Source: Holothuria scabra
Lineage: Eukaryota; Echinodermata; Holothuroidea; Aspidochirotida; Holothuriidae
DNA length: 64,000 nt
Direction of reading: 5' to 3'
NCBI GenBank assembly: GCA_037179385.1
Contig: CM074180.1
Location: forward strand, 25,463,455 to 25,527,454
The position numbers and the translations under genes were made by a program. Each line of letters starts with the position of its first letter. Position 1 is the stretch's first letter. Below are positions 25,363 through 36,399 of this stretch, in pieces. The notes beneath the pieces were generated by a model that saw nothing but the letters and a program-made list of their open reading frames with translations, was not told the origin of the DNA and did no database searches.

Positions 25363-25624
25363 TATAGACGAATCCGATTAGCGCCTGTTTTTAGTGACTG
25401 TAGGTAGCCATTCGTGGGGTCCATCAGCCTTAAATCGTCTGCATTTATTGTCTGCGTGAATTTCAAATCCCTATATTCAGTGAAGTTGAGAAAATCAAGA
25501 TAAACTTTAGTGTACAACGATCCATGGAACAGATAAGGAAGGAAATTTAAAGATTAAAGGTGATGGACCCCAGTAATGGCGGACTAAAATCTGACCAAAA
25601 CAAATCTGCACGGATTCGTCTATA
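25363..25624 (+). mobile_element. MITE with TATAGACGAATCCG ends, copy 2
   Basis: About 262 bp. The left tip tatagacgaatccg and right tip cggattcgtctata are perfect inverted repeats. Inside are ggggtccatcagcctta, catttattgtctgcgtgaat, tttcaaatcc, attcagtgaa and gatggaccccagtaatgg, shared with copies at 4645-4917, 41708-41906 and 54493-54756. TA at the tips is compatible with a TA target site. This is the best-preserved copy of the family in the window. Confidence 0.85.
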
Positions 25625-26044
25625 TAGCAGACTCTGTGGTATTGTTCTTTGTTTAGTCATATCCTTAAGTTTCCTTGTTCAGTCATATTCCCGAAAGCTG
25701 AGAATTTGAGAAAACAGAGTCCGCTCCGCAGGATAATTTTCCACGGTCTTCGAATCAGTGAACATACAAAGACTCGTAGTGGGTATATTGCGGGTACAGA
25801 TTCATGTATGCAGAACGCGAGTATTTATTATGTTTTCTGGGGGAGGGGGGCATCTCCAACGGGTCTCCAAACTTTTTCAAAAATGATGAAAATTAAAACT
25901 GTAAAACAAAGAATATTGAACAACACTTATTGACTAAATTTTAAAAGCTATATTTTGCCCAAATACAACTATTTACCAAACAGAATTCTTCCAATTTCCC
26001 TTTTTGCAAATGGAAAGGGGTATCTGTAGACTCCTGCTACATGA

Positions 26045-26132
26045 CCGAAAAAGGATCTGGCCGCCCGACTTGAACCAACTGATTAGAAACTGGGCCGTAA
26101 AACTTTATCTAACTAACTTACTTCATGACAGC
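26045..26132 (+). mobile_element. SINE 3' fragment (taactaac tail)
   Basis: Matches the 3' half of the SINE at 39471-39672: ccgaaaaaggatctggcc, cgcccgacttgaaccaac, agaaactgggccgtaaaac, then the tail tatctaactaactta. The tRNA-like head is absent. Confidence 0.65.
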
Positions 26133-26859
26133 AATTCACATATGGTGAAACCTCATTCACTTTTGGGGATGAACCCATGCCCTTTGCCACCAAAACAAGA
26201 GGGGACGCGTGTCCCTTCCCTCCATTACGCACATCCTAGATTAAATGTGCGGGCATGGGAAAATGGGAAAGTTATTCCATTTCTTGTGTAACTTGTAGCC
26301 AAACCGAGTCACGTGGTTTCAATGAGTAAATTGGGTTAAGGTGAAACACAGCATAAAGAAAACAGATCAATGAGGCTAGTTTACAAGTTTTATGAATCTG
26401 GGAAATAGAGTAAGGATAGTTTAATGGAGCAGAAATAGCAATGAAAAGTGGCTATGCCAATGAAACTTGATGAAGCCTTGTCTTTATACGTTTTCTCTGC
26501 GCACTTTATTATCGAATCACGTACCATCAGTTGGCTTTATCACTTTGTTGTGATTAAGCAAGATTTAAATCCCTTGTCACTTCATTTGTTGTTTTGTTTA
26601 TATGGGTGTGTATAGCATGACTTAATGACCACTTCTGTCAGGGAGTCAGGGAGCAATGGTGGTACAAATTTATCTTATGTTTTGTATTTGTTTGTGGCCT
26701 CTTAGTACATGGTTCTTAAATTTAAAATTTTAATTTTCACCTATTTCCCAAATTTCCGGTGATCGAAGTGATAGCTCCTATGAATAAAACCCTGTTAGTT
26801 ATGTTTCTTTTTCTCACGATGTAATGCCTTGTTTTGTAATCGATTGTATTTCCCAGCAG

Positions 26860-26990
26860 GAATGGGGCGCTTTGCCCGCCTCGCACGAAGTGTCACCAGA
26901 AGTCGATCGGTCTTCGTCCAAGTGGCACAGCATCTACCAAATGTCAAAGCCGAACAAACAAAGCAAACACAAATATCTCAAATCGCTCAC
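26860..26990 (+). CDS. eag (KCNH1/KCNH5): EAG channel exon: PAS-to-S1 cytoplasmic linker
   Basis: Completes the split Gly and adds 43 residues beginning MGRFARLARSVTRSRS. This matches the conserved basic segment that follows the PAS domain in EAG channels (family form GKFARLTRALTSSR). It is rich in Arg and Ser, and in the vertebrate family a calmodulin-binding site lies in this linker; whether it is kept here is inference. Acceptor is cagcag|GA, with the upstream AG three bases earlier a possible alternative. Donor is cac|gtaagt, phase 0. The 3' part (Lys/Gln/Thr-rich, ending ISQIAH) is less conserved. Confidence 0.92.
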
Positions 26991-27654
26991 GTAAGTATCA
27001 CCGCAACTGAAAAACGATTGATGAAGTAGTTTATATTCTATAGAGGTTTTTCCACTTACGTCATCAAACCACGTGACTTGTTGTTTACTTTTTGACTCGT
27101 CCGTCAAGATGCAAGCACTGACAATGCTAATTCATACAACTTACGCTGATTCGACGAGGTCAATACACACTATTTAAGAAAAAAAAAATCCTAAGTGGCT
27201 AATGATAGCAATTATCTCTACGTAATCACTGCAAGAATACAATTGCAACACACAATGACAACAACCAATGAAGAAATTCCTCGCTAAATAGTATACAACC
27301 TGCCAATGAGATTTTTCGTGTTTAAAGATGTGCTGTAACTTTTCTTTGTATATTATATACATTTATCAGAGAAAGTGATATTTCAATATCCCGTTGAAGG
27401 AGCAAGTTTCCTAAGATAATGTTGTACTTTTGTCCCGTTGAAGATGACATAGGCACATTTTTCTTTGATGAGTTTGGACATTGATTCATCACACTGAAGA
27501 AAGCTTTGCCCAGAGACCCCTTTCGCGATATGTTATAGCCAGTTTCAAATCTATTTTATCATATATAATTCCAAACTCAAAGAGGGCAAAGAGGTCGCCA
27601 AGGGTGCGCGTCCGCCAATCATAGTTTGAGCGGGAAAGCATGAAAACGCATTAA

Positions 27655-27905
27655 CACTTTACCGTTGTGCTCCGATCGGGGCATATTTGCGCGCCTCGGG
27701 AGTGGGCGGAAAAGCGGACGTGGCACGCCCCACATCAGCTTCCGTAGGCCATTGACCCCGTGACCTTAAACTATTGTCTCTCTCGTTAGTGTGGCCGAAT
27801 TTTCGGGTAGCTACTCGCAGTTTCGAGCTCTGCGTGAAACAGTAAAGATGGGTGACAGCCGCGCTCTCCGTATGGGTCCAAAAGAACCCAAACAACGGTA
27901 AAGGG
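27655..27905. mobile_element. piggyBac-like MITE flanked by TTAA
   Basis: 251 bp with tips cactttaccgttgtg (left) and acaacggtaaaggg (right), an inverted repeat of about 14 bp. TTAA lies on both sides (27651-27654 and 27906-27909). The consensus tip CCCTTTACCGTTGT after TTAA is the layout of piggyBac termini. The body is distinctly GC-richer than the surroundings (gcgcgcctcgggagtgggcg). A 107-codon minus frame runs through it and out into the flank and is not a gene. Confidence 0.8.
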
Positions 27906-28222
27906 TTAAGGTAGCATTTACATGTAGGAGTGGGATGAGATGAAAGCAAACACAGATATTTAAACGGGCTTGAGAATATCATATCCAGTCATTTAGGAGG
28001 TGCTTTGGGCCAAACAAACTCGATAAACCCCTCTCCCGCCAACTGATAAATTTCACACAAATCTCGATCCCCCTTAGTCTAAATCCTGGATCCATTACTG
28101 ATCACTTTGAGTGAGGAGGCGGTGGAAGTGATCGCAAATTAATCTGTCCTTCTTTTATGACTCTTAGAACTTTTGTTTTGAGTAAATGCGTCTCATATTA
28201 ACTTTGTAGGGGTGCCACAAAT

Positions 28223-28254
28223 CAGGGAGTTGTCAGGCCCCTGACAACTCCCTG
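28223..28254. repeat. Perfect 15-bp-stem hairpin
   Basis: CAGGGAGTTGTCAGG, two spacer bases, then CCTGACAACTCCCTG. The same cagggag/ctccctg words form hairpins at 7329-7456, so this is probably a minimal member of that repeat. Confidence 0.8.
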
Positions 28255-28259
28255 CACAA

Positions 28260-29319
28260 ATGGTATATCCGGTCTTGAATGCCCAACAGCATAATGGGGA
28301 AGATTTGAATTTACCTAGGGACCTTAGGACTCTATAACCTAGAGCGTTGCGGACCATTTGAGGTCAGGAAAACTCTGGTGAAAGTAACAAGTATTACACT
28401 ACTTCGTAGCTAGACACCCTTAAAAACGGCAAATATCCAAAAATAAGTGATATACCGTATTAAATCCCTTTGCCAGAGAGGAGACGAGAAATATATGTTC
28501 TTCTTTTCAGAAAATAAATATGGTAACCCTGGTAATAGCCCCCGTAGGTCATAGCAAATTAAATGTTTCGCCATTGCATCTTAGGGTATAGATACAAACA
28601 TCATTCTTAAAGGGGATAAGACACCCTCTTGAACCCTACCACAGGATGGCAATCTGAACATCCAGTTAGCCTTGAAATTTATCTTGTATGCTCCACCGTC
28701 GATAGTATACGTTCTATTTAGACATATGACACGTTGCCGCCCCCATCATAAGATCCAGGGGAATTATGGCTCGGTCGTTGGAGCAAAATCAGAGGGGAAG
28801 CGGATCTGTAGCTACCAGTTACCTCTAAGATAACAGAGTGCTTCTTGCAAAATTCTTATTGAATGGCCAAACGGAAACGAAATCTTAAAAACAACTGGTA
28901 TGCTTACAGCCACGGCATGTGTGCCGCATAACTTTGCGAACCGAAAAGAAACTTGAGTTAGCCTGAGAAGGTATCATTTATTAACAATGCCATTCAAAAG
29001 AGCGGTCGTTTTCTCTTTTTAAAACAGATGTATTAAAAGAAAAATTCAATAGAAATCTTTTTAAGGAAAACTCAATAGAATCAACTGAAATAACTTCTCT
29101 AATATACATTGTAAATACAAAAGAATTCTGGCATATAACGCACTTGATGGCCAGCGTCTTTGGAAGTGATAGAAATAACAAAAAATAATCACGTCACGGG
29201 AAGAACCTCTGTACTGTCACAAAAACTTTGAGACAATGTGGGGATGGTTTTCCAATGAAAACCTTTTTTCCCTTTACCACCGATTGCAAACTTGAAATAC
29301 CTTCCCGTGGTGGGAATAT
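28260..29319. other. Intron DNA, nothing specific seen
   Basis: Part of the 16-kb intron of the channel gene. No exon-like conserved coding stretch, RNA gene or bounded element was recognised. Confidence 0.35.
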
Positions 29320-29327
29320 ATCCAAAA

Positions 29328-29611
29328 CATGGGCGTCCGCATGTATGGGCAAGGGGGGCACTTGCCCCCCCCCCCTCCGGAAAATCAAAAATTTGAAAAA
29401 CGTATAAAAATCAAAGCAAAAACCCGAACAAAACGTGTTTTCCAAGTTTCTATGCGAAAAATGGGCTTTCGAAATGCCATTTCCCGCGATCTGGGAGGCA
29501 TTTTGGGCTAAAATTTTCGCATGCTTTGTGTCAATTCATGGTGACTTGGAAGTTTTGCCCCTCCCTAGAAATTTTGCCCCCCCCTGACTTTTTTTTCTGC
29601 GGACGCCCATG
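29328..29611. mobile_element. hAT-like MITE with exact 8-bp target duplication
   Basis: 284 bp. The termini catgggcgtccgca and tgcggacgcccatg are perfect 14-bp inverted repeats. The direct duplication atccaaaa lies immediately outside (29320-29327 and 29612-29619). The body starts with ggcaaggggggcacttgccc and ends with gcccctcc/gcccccccc words. The duplication length and CA...TG tips fit hAT. A 60-codon plus frame inside is not a gene. Confidence 0.9.
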
Positions 29612-29754
29612 ATCCAAAACATATAGTTAAGTAAATCACATCATTTTCCTCTCATAATTCCAGCTGATGAGAACTGGTTAACAACGAATTTCTTGATTGA
29701 GTGTTGCCGTTGTAATGCATCGACTGAAATCTTAAGGGTTAGGGATAAAGTTAA

Positions 29755-30003
29755 AGGGCAAGAGCAGTCACTCAACTTAAAGTACTAGACTGTCCTGTTT
29801 CATGATTGGCTGTTGAGAGGCATGTGACAAAAAAAAAATTCTTCGAATGTGAAAATTACTTGAAGAAACTGCTTGTTTTACTTGAATGTACAAAATTGAA
29901 ATTATAAAATATGATAAAGGATACTTTGAAGAGAAATTGACGATGAAAAATGTGAGATAAAGGTTTTGCTTCAAAATAAGTTTGGGGAAACTGCTCTTGG
30001 CCT
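29755..30003. mobile_element. TTAA MITE, family A, copy 3 (best preserved)
   Basis: 249 bp with TTAA at 29751-29754 and 30004-30007. The tips agggcaagagcagt and actgctcttggcct are inverted repeats. Inside are tcatgattggctgttgagag, catgtgacaaaaa and tgcttcaaaataagtttgg, shared with copies at 10448-10700 and 12443-12696. It is non-coding. Confidence 0.85.
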
Positions 30004-30009
30004 TTAAGG

Positions 30010-32340
30010 GTTTGCGCTTTCATTGTCAGTTACGAAATTTCCTACAGACAATGTGCGTCGGCCCCAAGTCATCTTATTTTCCAGTCTTATGTCTGCCCTT
30101 AAACCTTGAATGCATCGTTCTTAATGCACGAGCACTTTACGCATAAACCCACCAGTTATGTCAACGCGCTACTTTCAAACCGAACTCAGACCCTCAACTT
30201 TATCCGTAAAAATTAAGAAACACAGCTTTGAACAAACCATGCACTGCTTTTATACAGACTGACAGATAACGTTACAACAGGTCTGCAGATGTTGTTACTG
30301 AACTCACAGAATGACTTGATTTACAACCAAAATATCTTCAACGAATGACAAAAGGAATGAAATATAAACAAGACTGATTAATCTAGAGTTGCTGTCTACT
30401 TCTTGCCCACCGTTTGTAACGAGCATTGTTAGTTTGGGACCACGTTTTTAAGCCAAATCGGAAAAAAGAAGAACCTTCCAACAAAGTAGAAAATGATGCT
30501 ATTTGATACAAAATGGCTTCCTATAAAAACAACACCGACTTGAGTATGCAATTTTACAAGGTATAAAACGTTAAATGCTACTTGCAGCCTGGAGTAAGGG
30601 TAAGCAATATTTTTGCGCGGTAATGCGATACGTGACTTTATGTTATGTCAGCTTTAAACGAAAGAGATAATTTATTAAAAATGAAATCGCATCGGCAGCT
30701 TCAGGAACTGTGGAAAGACGACCTTGAATTTTAAATTTTTATTAGATGAAATGCCCTTTAGTAAAAAAGGATACAATATGGATATAAGGGGAGATAAGAG
30801 TGCCTGGAGATGCGTTAACATTTGAATGACGAGTGCAATATGTGAGTTTGAGAAAGGCTTAAGAGTAGAATGATTTTAAACAAAATATTTATCTTCAGTT
30901 GAAAAGCTTTAAAGAGTTAAAAAATATACTATTAGATTGGGATAAAACGAAATCTCTTTTATAGGAAAAGACATTTCATTTGTGAAATATTGATGATTTT
31001 TTTTTCCTGAAAGTAATCTAAATAAAACTATCACAAATAAAGGGAAACTTTTTTACACAATCTTGCATCGAGGAACTTGAAATCGCTATAAGGATTCAGA
31101 TAGGAGCCTTTAAGTTAAATCGATGCCTGTTCATTGGACAATAGATAAACTTAAGCATTTTCTCATGTCTATCTCAAAGATTTGAAAGATTAAATCGGCT
31201 TTTGTTTTGTCCGTCTTCTCGTATATCAAGAGCTTTGCGAAAGATTCAAGATATGTCAACGTTATCACATCCAATGTCAGTACCTGTCACCTTACGTCAA
31301 CTAGATATTAGTTTCACTAGCAGCTAGCTCACGCAAAGGGATGGCACAGTATCATATTAGAATTGATTTTCACTTAATCGGATCAAACAGCACGATACAG
31401 AGACAGGACGAAATGCCTAACACATGACAAAAGTGAAACATTGCCGGGTATCGCTGCCCCTACACCACCCAAAGAGTAATTGGTATACTTTAAATTTTTT
31501 CAATTACAAATTCTGCTTGCAGCGACGACGGTCAATAAAAATTGAATTCATGAAAAAGGTAAGTAACTATTATAAAATGGGGCGGTAGTCTTTCTGCCAC
31601 GTGACACATTTGGTGAGAGCCATTTCTAAACTAAAACATCTCTGGGTCTTTTGCCATCTTTGCAACTTGAAGCATGTTATCCATTCCATGACATTGTTAC
31701 TGGGCACTTTCTTCAGCTAAATGATACTTGCATGATGGTAATTCTTTATTAGGTAAACGTTTCAAAATTTCACTAATATGATGCTGGCTTTGAAAGGCGG
31801 TAACTCTATATCCATTTGCATCCGAATCCATATGGCACTTTTAACTGAATTCAAACTTAACTGTTCAGCCACGTGAGAGGTAACCATAAAATCTATACAG
31901 GGCGTAGCGTCATTAGATTTTCTTTCGTGGATAAAAGGATTTGAGAAAACCTTGTCTTATTGGGAAGGTAAACTATGTTCTCCCCAAAACAATGATATAA
32001 AATACATTACCAGTCTTTGGTTCATTGATTAAAAGAAACAGGGAAAAGCAAAAGCAGAGTCGGCTAGTTAACTGGTCCGCCCGAAGACGCTTCAGTTCCG
32101 CACGCAACAGATTTCCGTCGGCTGGGTAACTGATTTTGGTGGCAAGCCTATGCCAATTGGAAGAAAACCAGAGTACCCTGAGAAAAACCCATGTACATCG
32201 AGCGGAATTTTAACCCATGCACATGTGATGCACATTGGTACACAGCAACTGGAATAGACCACTCTGCCACTCAACGTTCCACTTCACGTCCCATAAAATA
32301 GAAATCTGCAGTTGGCCTCTTTGGTTGTCGCCCCAACTAC
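30010..32340. other. Intron DNA without recognised features
   Basis: Middle of the 16-kb intron. No exon, RNA gene or bounded transposon was recognised. 32080-32270 has a more even base composition and a 60-codon minus frame rich in Cys and Trp that could be a relic of coding DNA, but I do not recognise it. Confidence 0.35.
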
Positions 32341-32347
32341 TTCCTCC

Positions 32348-32380
32348 GGTTTATGCGTAGCGGTGAGCTACGCATAAACC
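32348..32380. repeat. Perfect 14-bp-stem hairpin
   Basis: GGTTTATGCGTAGC, loop ggtga, then GCTACGCATAAACC. Outside the stem, cttcctcc and gaggaag extend the pairing after a short bulge. It is a compact inverted repeat in the large intron with no sign of a terminator or RNA gene. Confidence 0.8.
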
Positions 32381-32399
32381 GTAGAGAGGAAGCGCTGCT

Positions 32400-35300
32400 C
32401 AAAACATCTAAAAGGCATTTAAGAGAGTCCTTACTTTTGGAGAGATTCCCATTGCTGTCCTGGCTCAAGGGAAAAAGGTTTTCATGTTGTCGTGCAGGAC
32501 ATGCTAGAGGGGACGAGACGGTGTGTTGAAAGAATCGGGGAGGTATTATTAGACCTTGAATGGAAAGGTGTAGCTTTAGTTGGTCCTTCCAGTCAAAAGG
32601 TCTTTGGTGCCATCACTACTAATCGGGATTATGGAAACGGAAGCTGTCAAATGTCCCGTATGAATCAGGGGATATGTCTACGAGAGCAACGTAAATTTCA
32701 AGGCAGACAGGATGATTTACTTTAAAAAAAAAATAAAGTTTTTTATTTTTAATATTTTTAAAGCGGCAACCTGGAGTGAAGTTTTCTCCTTCCCCGAAAT
32801 GTCCTTGTCTCCTCCCTCATGTGTTTGTCTACGCAGGGATAGAGTTACCACATAAAAATGGCATCTCCCTTGTTTAAGCATACAATTGTACCTTCCTACT
32901 TTGTGAATCCCATCATTATTTGCAGGGGAGCAAAGGGGGTCATACGAAAGAAACCCTGAAGTAAAGATAAACCCTAAGCAAGTGACATCACAGTACAGAA
33001 AAAACACCTTCAAAGGGAAAGAAACTTGTAGCAGTACAACTTCAAGAAACAAATAGACGACTCAGGTTGGTGTACCATGTCGGTTACGGGGGTATTCTTC
33101 TGTGGGCGCATGTGTAGCCTACGTTTTGCGTGCATTACGCTTCATTATTTTGACTTCCAATTGACGCCTATTGACGTCAAAACGTAACGTCTTTGGACTT
33201 ACTTAAGGCTGCGTCACTGGTTGGCCCCTGATTGGCATAGAGGATGCGCGCCAACGTATGCGTGCATGTCAGTTTTGCGCGTGCAGCTATCTCGCCATTG
33301 TCAGCAAAATGTTGTGACAAAAATATAAGAGCACCTCATTATCTGTGTTGTCAAGCAGCCATGACGAAATTTGTTTGTAAACATGAATGATTCTACTGAT
33401 AAATACAAAAGGTGTTGCATGCTTATGTGATATTTCGGTGTCATGACTGTATGAGCTTGGGGCCTCTTCGTTAATCGTTAAAGCAATCGTCCGGAATTCA
33501 CACCACTTGAGGCGATAACACTCTGCAAATACTTATTGGTAACCAACGAGAAAAAGTGGTTTTGTATGATTTCTTGTAAAGCACCTGGATGTCGTTAGTT
33601 GCAATTTTATTATTGCAGAATCGTTCCTGATCATGTCTACGTAATTTCTTTTAAAGAATGTATGAAACAACAGAAGAAACAGCCGTGTATTGCGATTTTT
33701 GTGTACAGACAATGAAATAGTAAACATACAATATGCATTATTGTTAGATTCAATTTGATCATTTTCTTAGTTCATTACATTCTTGCATTGTTCAAATACA
33801 GTAGATACTGATATTATAGTCGTCATTCTGCTTTACTGGTTCAAATTTCTGTGAGCCTCACAGAAGGAGAAAAAAAAACAAGTACCATGAAAAAAGAAAG
33901 CCAGGAAATACCCATGGGACCAGATTCACGTCATTAGCCAAAGCTTTGAGTTATTCTAGTATGGTTTGAAAATAGAATTGAAAGTAAATTAAAATCACCG
34001 TCTGGAACTGCCATTTAATCTCTTTAACCTCCAACACACATGTATACCTCACGTAAAGGTTTGGAGGTGATCGTTTGGGAGAAAAGTTTTGAAAAATGTT
34101 ATGCCATGTTGAATTCATTAATGTTTAATCCGTCGCTTTCTTCCGTTGACTGCATGATGTCGTAGTCTAAGGTCCTAAGGTAAGGAAGGATATTCATGCT
34201 TTTGTCATGTCGTAACGAATCCACTTGAATTGCCAAGATTAGTTTAAATGTCGCCTGTGTTGACACCCGTACCTTTCATGCCTCGTCTCGAATGTTAAGA
34301 CATAGTATAAATTAATAATTATGCCACACCGTGGAATCATTTTAAGGATTTCTTTATGACGGTTTCAATTTCCTCCGAGGCATCTCTTCAATTTTTCCAA
34401 GCAGTCAAATGTCACGTGACAGAGTGAAAAATGGAATTCCAATCGAATTATAGATATTTGCATGTCAATCAAGAATAGGAATGATATAAAATATGAAGCG
34501 GGTTGGGAGGAAAGTAATAGTCTTATTGCCAGCCCGTGTGGAATACTTTAAAGGTGTTAGGAAAATGATAGATGCGACCGCTTCGACAGGTCGAGGAACG
34601 TTATGAAAATGATAAACAAAAATAGAACAGTCTCGCTCTGTGGGTGGATTTTGAGAAAATAGGTGTAAATGTGGCTTTCTAATAAGCTCAATGATTCGAA
34701 TGTAAAGGTATTTCCCTTGCACAAAGGTCTGATTTAACTTTAAAATTAAAGAAAAAGATTCCTGGAGGAGAGATCGGTTGAAATTATGTCACTGTCATTA
34801 ACCGTACTTCGATACCTCTCCAAAGTTGGAATGTTTTTGGAGTAGCATTCGTTACACGTACAACTAAAAAATGAGATACGTTTTGCAATGTTGACAGTTT
34901 TTGTCGAACTAATATTGGTTATTTGTTAATTACACAGCAAATAGTGAAAGAAAAAATATTTACTACCTTAACTTTAAGAATAAACCCCCATAATACGTTC
35001 TTTTGTGACAATGCAGTCCTTGAAATGAAAGTTGCAAAAAGAAAAGAAAACATTGGTCACGTTTGGCAATACAGTCCCTCTCCCGTCATCACAAATTTGC
35101 ATATTTAGGTATCGATATTGACAAAAAGTGCAAAGCGAAGTAAAATTTGAAAAAATATCTTTCTACTCTGATGGAAATTGTGTCAATTCCCTTCTTTCTC
35201 TTGTAAATGCTTTTTACAAACGAAATAATATCCAACCACTCTCTAAGTACAAAAGGCTGAACTGAGGAACGGATCTAAAATCAAGGCCGAAAATTTACTC

Positions 35301-35660
35301 CAATAGATTGAGGATGACTCTATTTCGAATGAAAATTTTCGCTCCAAATGTAGTCCTGCCCTGAATTTTACTCAGAAATAGTTTTGCAGGGTTTGGCGCG
35401 GAATAGAGTGAAATTGGGGATAGATGTAAAATTAAGACTGGATATTGACTCAATGAAAGAGTGAAAATGACTCTTGTTCGATTAGAACTTCACACTCCAA
35501 ATTTATGTTGGTCCCTAATTTCACCTCAAAGAGGTGTTTGAAGTCGAAAAGTTTTAGAGCGTAAAATAAAGCTTGAATTTTCTTTAACAGGCATAGGTGA
35601 TAAACAGCACTTGAAGGTAACGATCTAGGAAATCGAAACAACATGTGAAGCAGAATTTTC
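32400..35660. other. Intron DNA without recognised gene
   Basis: No exon or RNA gene seen. 33090-33310 is locally GC-rich with tgacgtca and CpG-containing words. 35280-35560 has diverged repeats of tgactct/gagtgaaaatgact type resembling the 16838-17080 minisatellite. Neither is strong enough to call. Confidence 0.35.
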
Positions 35661-35672
35661 ATCCTATGTAGT

Positions 35673-35760
35673 CATAGGCGTAGGAAGCGGGGGGAGGGCG
35701 ACAACCCCCAGTGAAGCATGAGGTGACGGGAGCATGCCCCCCCCCCTCCACTTCACGGGT
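35673..35760 (+). mobile_element. hAT-like left terminus
   Basis: Begins cataggcgtaggaagcgggg, the CATNGGCGTA-type end seen at 19269, followed by poly-G and poly-C words (ggggggaggg, catgccccccccc). About 205 bp in, cgctcataaatcag-ttggtaaact recurs as cactcataaatcagt-ggtaaact at 38480, so this and 38242 are starts of related elements in the same orientation. The matching right end may be 39041. Confidence 0.5.
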
Positions 35761-35981
35761 CAGAGAACCTTCTTTTTTTTTTTCATTTTTTCCAAATCTA
35801 AAAAAAGGAGAAATTTCCGGCCCGCTTTGCGCGCGACAAATAATTCAATGTAAAATGCATTAATGCATTAGTTATCGCTCATAAATCAGTTTGGTAAACT
35901 GTTCCTAACTCTGGAAATGACAGAATGGGATATTTACCATATGTGACACCACATCATCAAGAGACACTGGCAGCTATATTG

Positions 35982-36389
35982 TTATTTCTGTGAACTGTCT
36001 TTCACAGAATTCCAAATTTCCTTCGATAAGAGCTCTTGATTTTGCAATATTCTGTCCAAAAAGGACAAGACAGTTTGGGAAACTTTTGAAAGGTGTTCAA
36101 AAAATGTCAGTTCGTAGGCCTTAGATAACATATGTAGCAAGAACGATTCAGTCGTCGTGCAATCTAGCTTCTTCGGGAAGTAGTTTATAGTTTGTTTTCG
36201 ACGAAGGGCTCTTTGCCAGAGAGTCGGGACGACTGTAGAAAAAACAATTATTCTCAGATTTGCCACCAATATATGGAGGAAGTACAGATTCTTCAGTAAT
36301 CCCCCAACTCTTTTAAACTTCCTAACAGCTAACTCAGAATCTGAAGTTTTCTGTAATTTTCTGAAGTTTCTCTGTAATACAAGCTCCAT
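35982..36389 (-). pseudogene. Protein-like fragment of unknown family (copy 1)
   Basis: An open frame of 135 codons. Its stretch LWQRALRRKQTINYFPKKL recurs, mutated, in another minus-strand relic at 46500-46790 (LWQRAAQRNPNFNCFPKKL, then in-frame stops). Matching amino acids with differing bases suggest both derive from a real coding sequence and not from a shared non-coding repeat. The downstream part (FEHLSKVSQTVLSFLDRI) also has a counterpart in the second copy in another frame. I do not recognise the family. It directly abuts the 3' end of the LINE at 36400, so it may be host or element sequence into which the LINE inserted. Confidence 0.4.
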
Positions 36390-36399
36390 ACCTGCATAT

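Noticed and set aside
27659..27982. 107-codon minus-strand frame
   Set aside because: It runs through the piggyBac-like MITE and out into unrelated flank, crossing the element boundary.
33090..33310. GC-rich block with tgacgtca, looking like a promoter
   Set aside because: No gene starts nearby on either strand; CRE-like words also occur by chance and inside palindromic repeats of this window.
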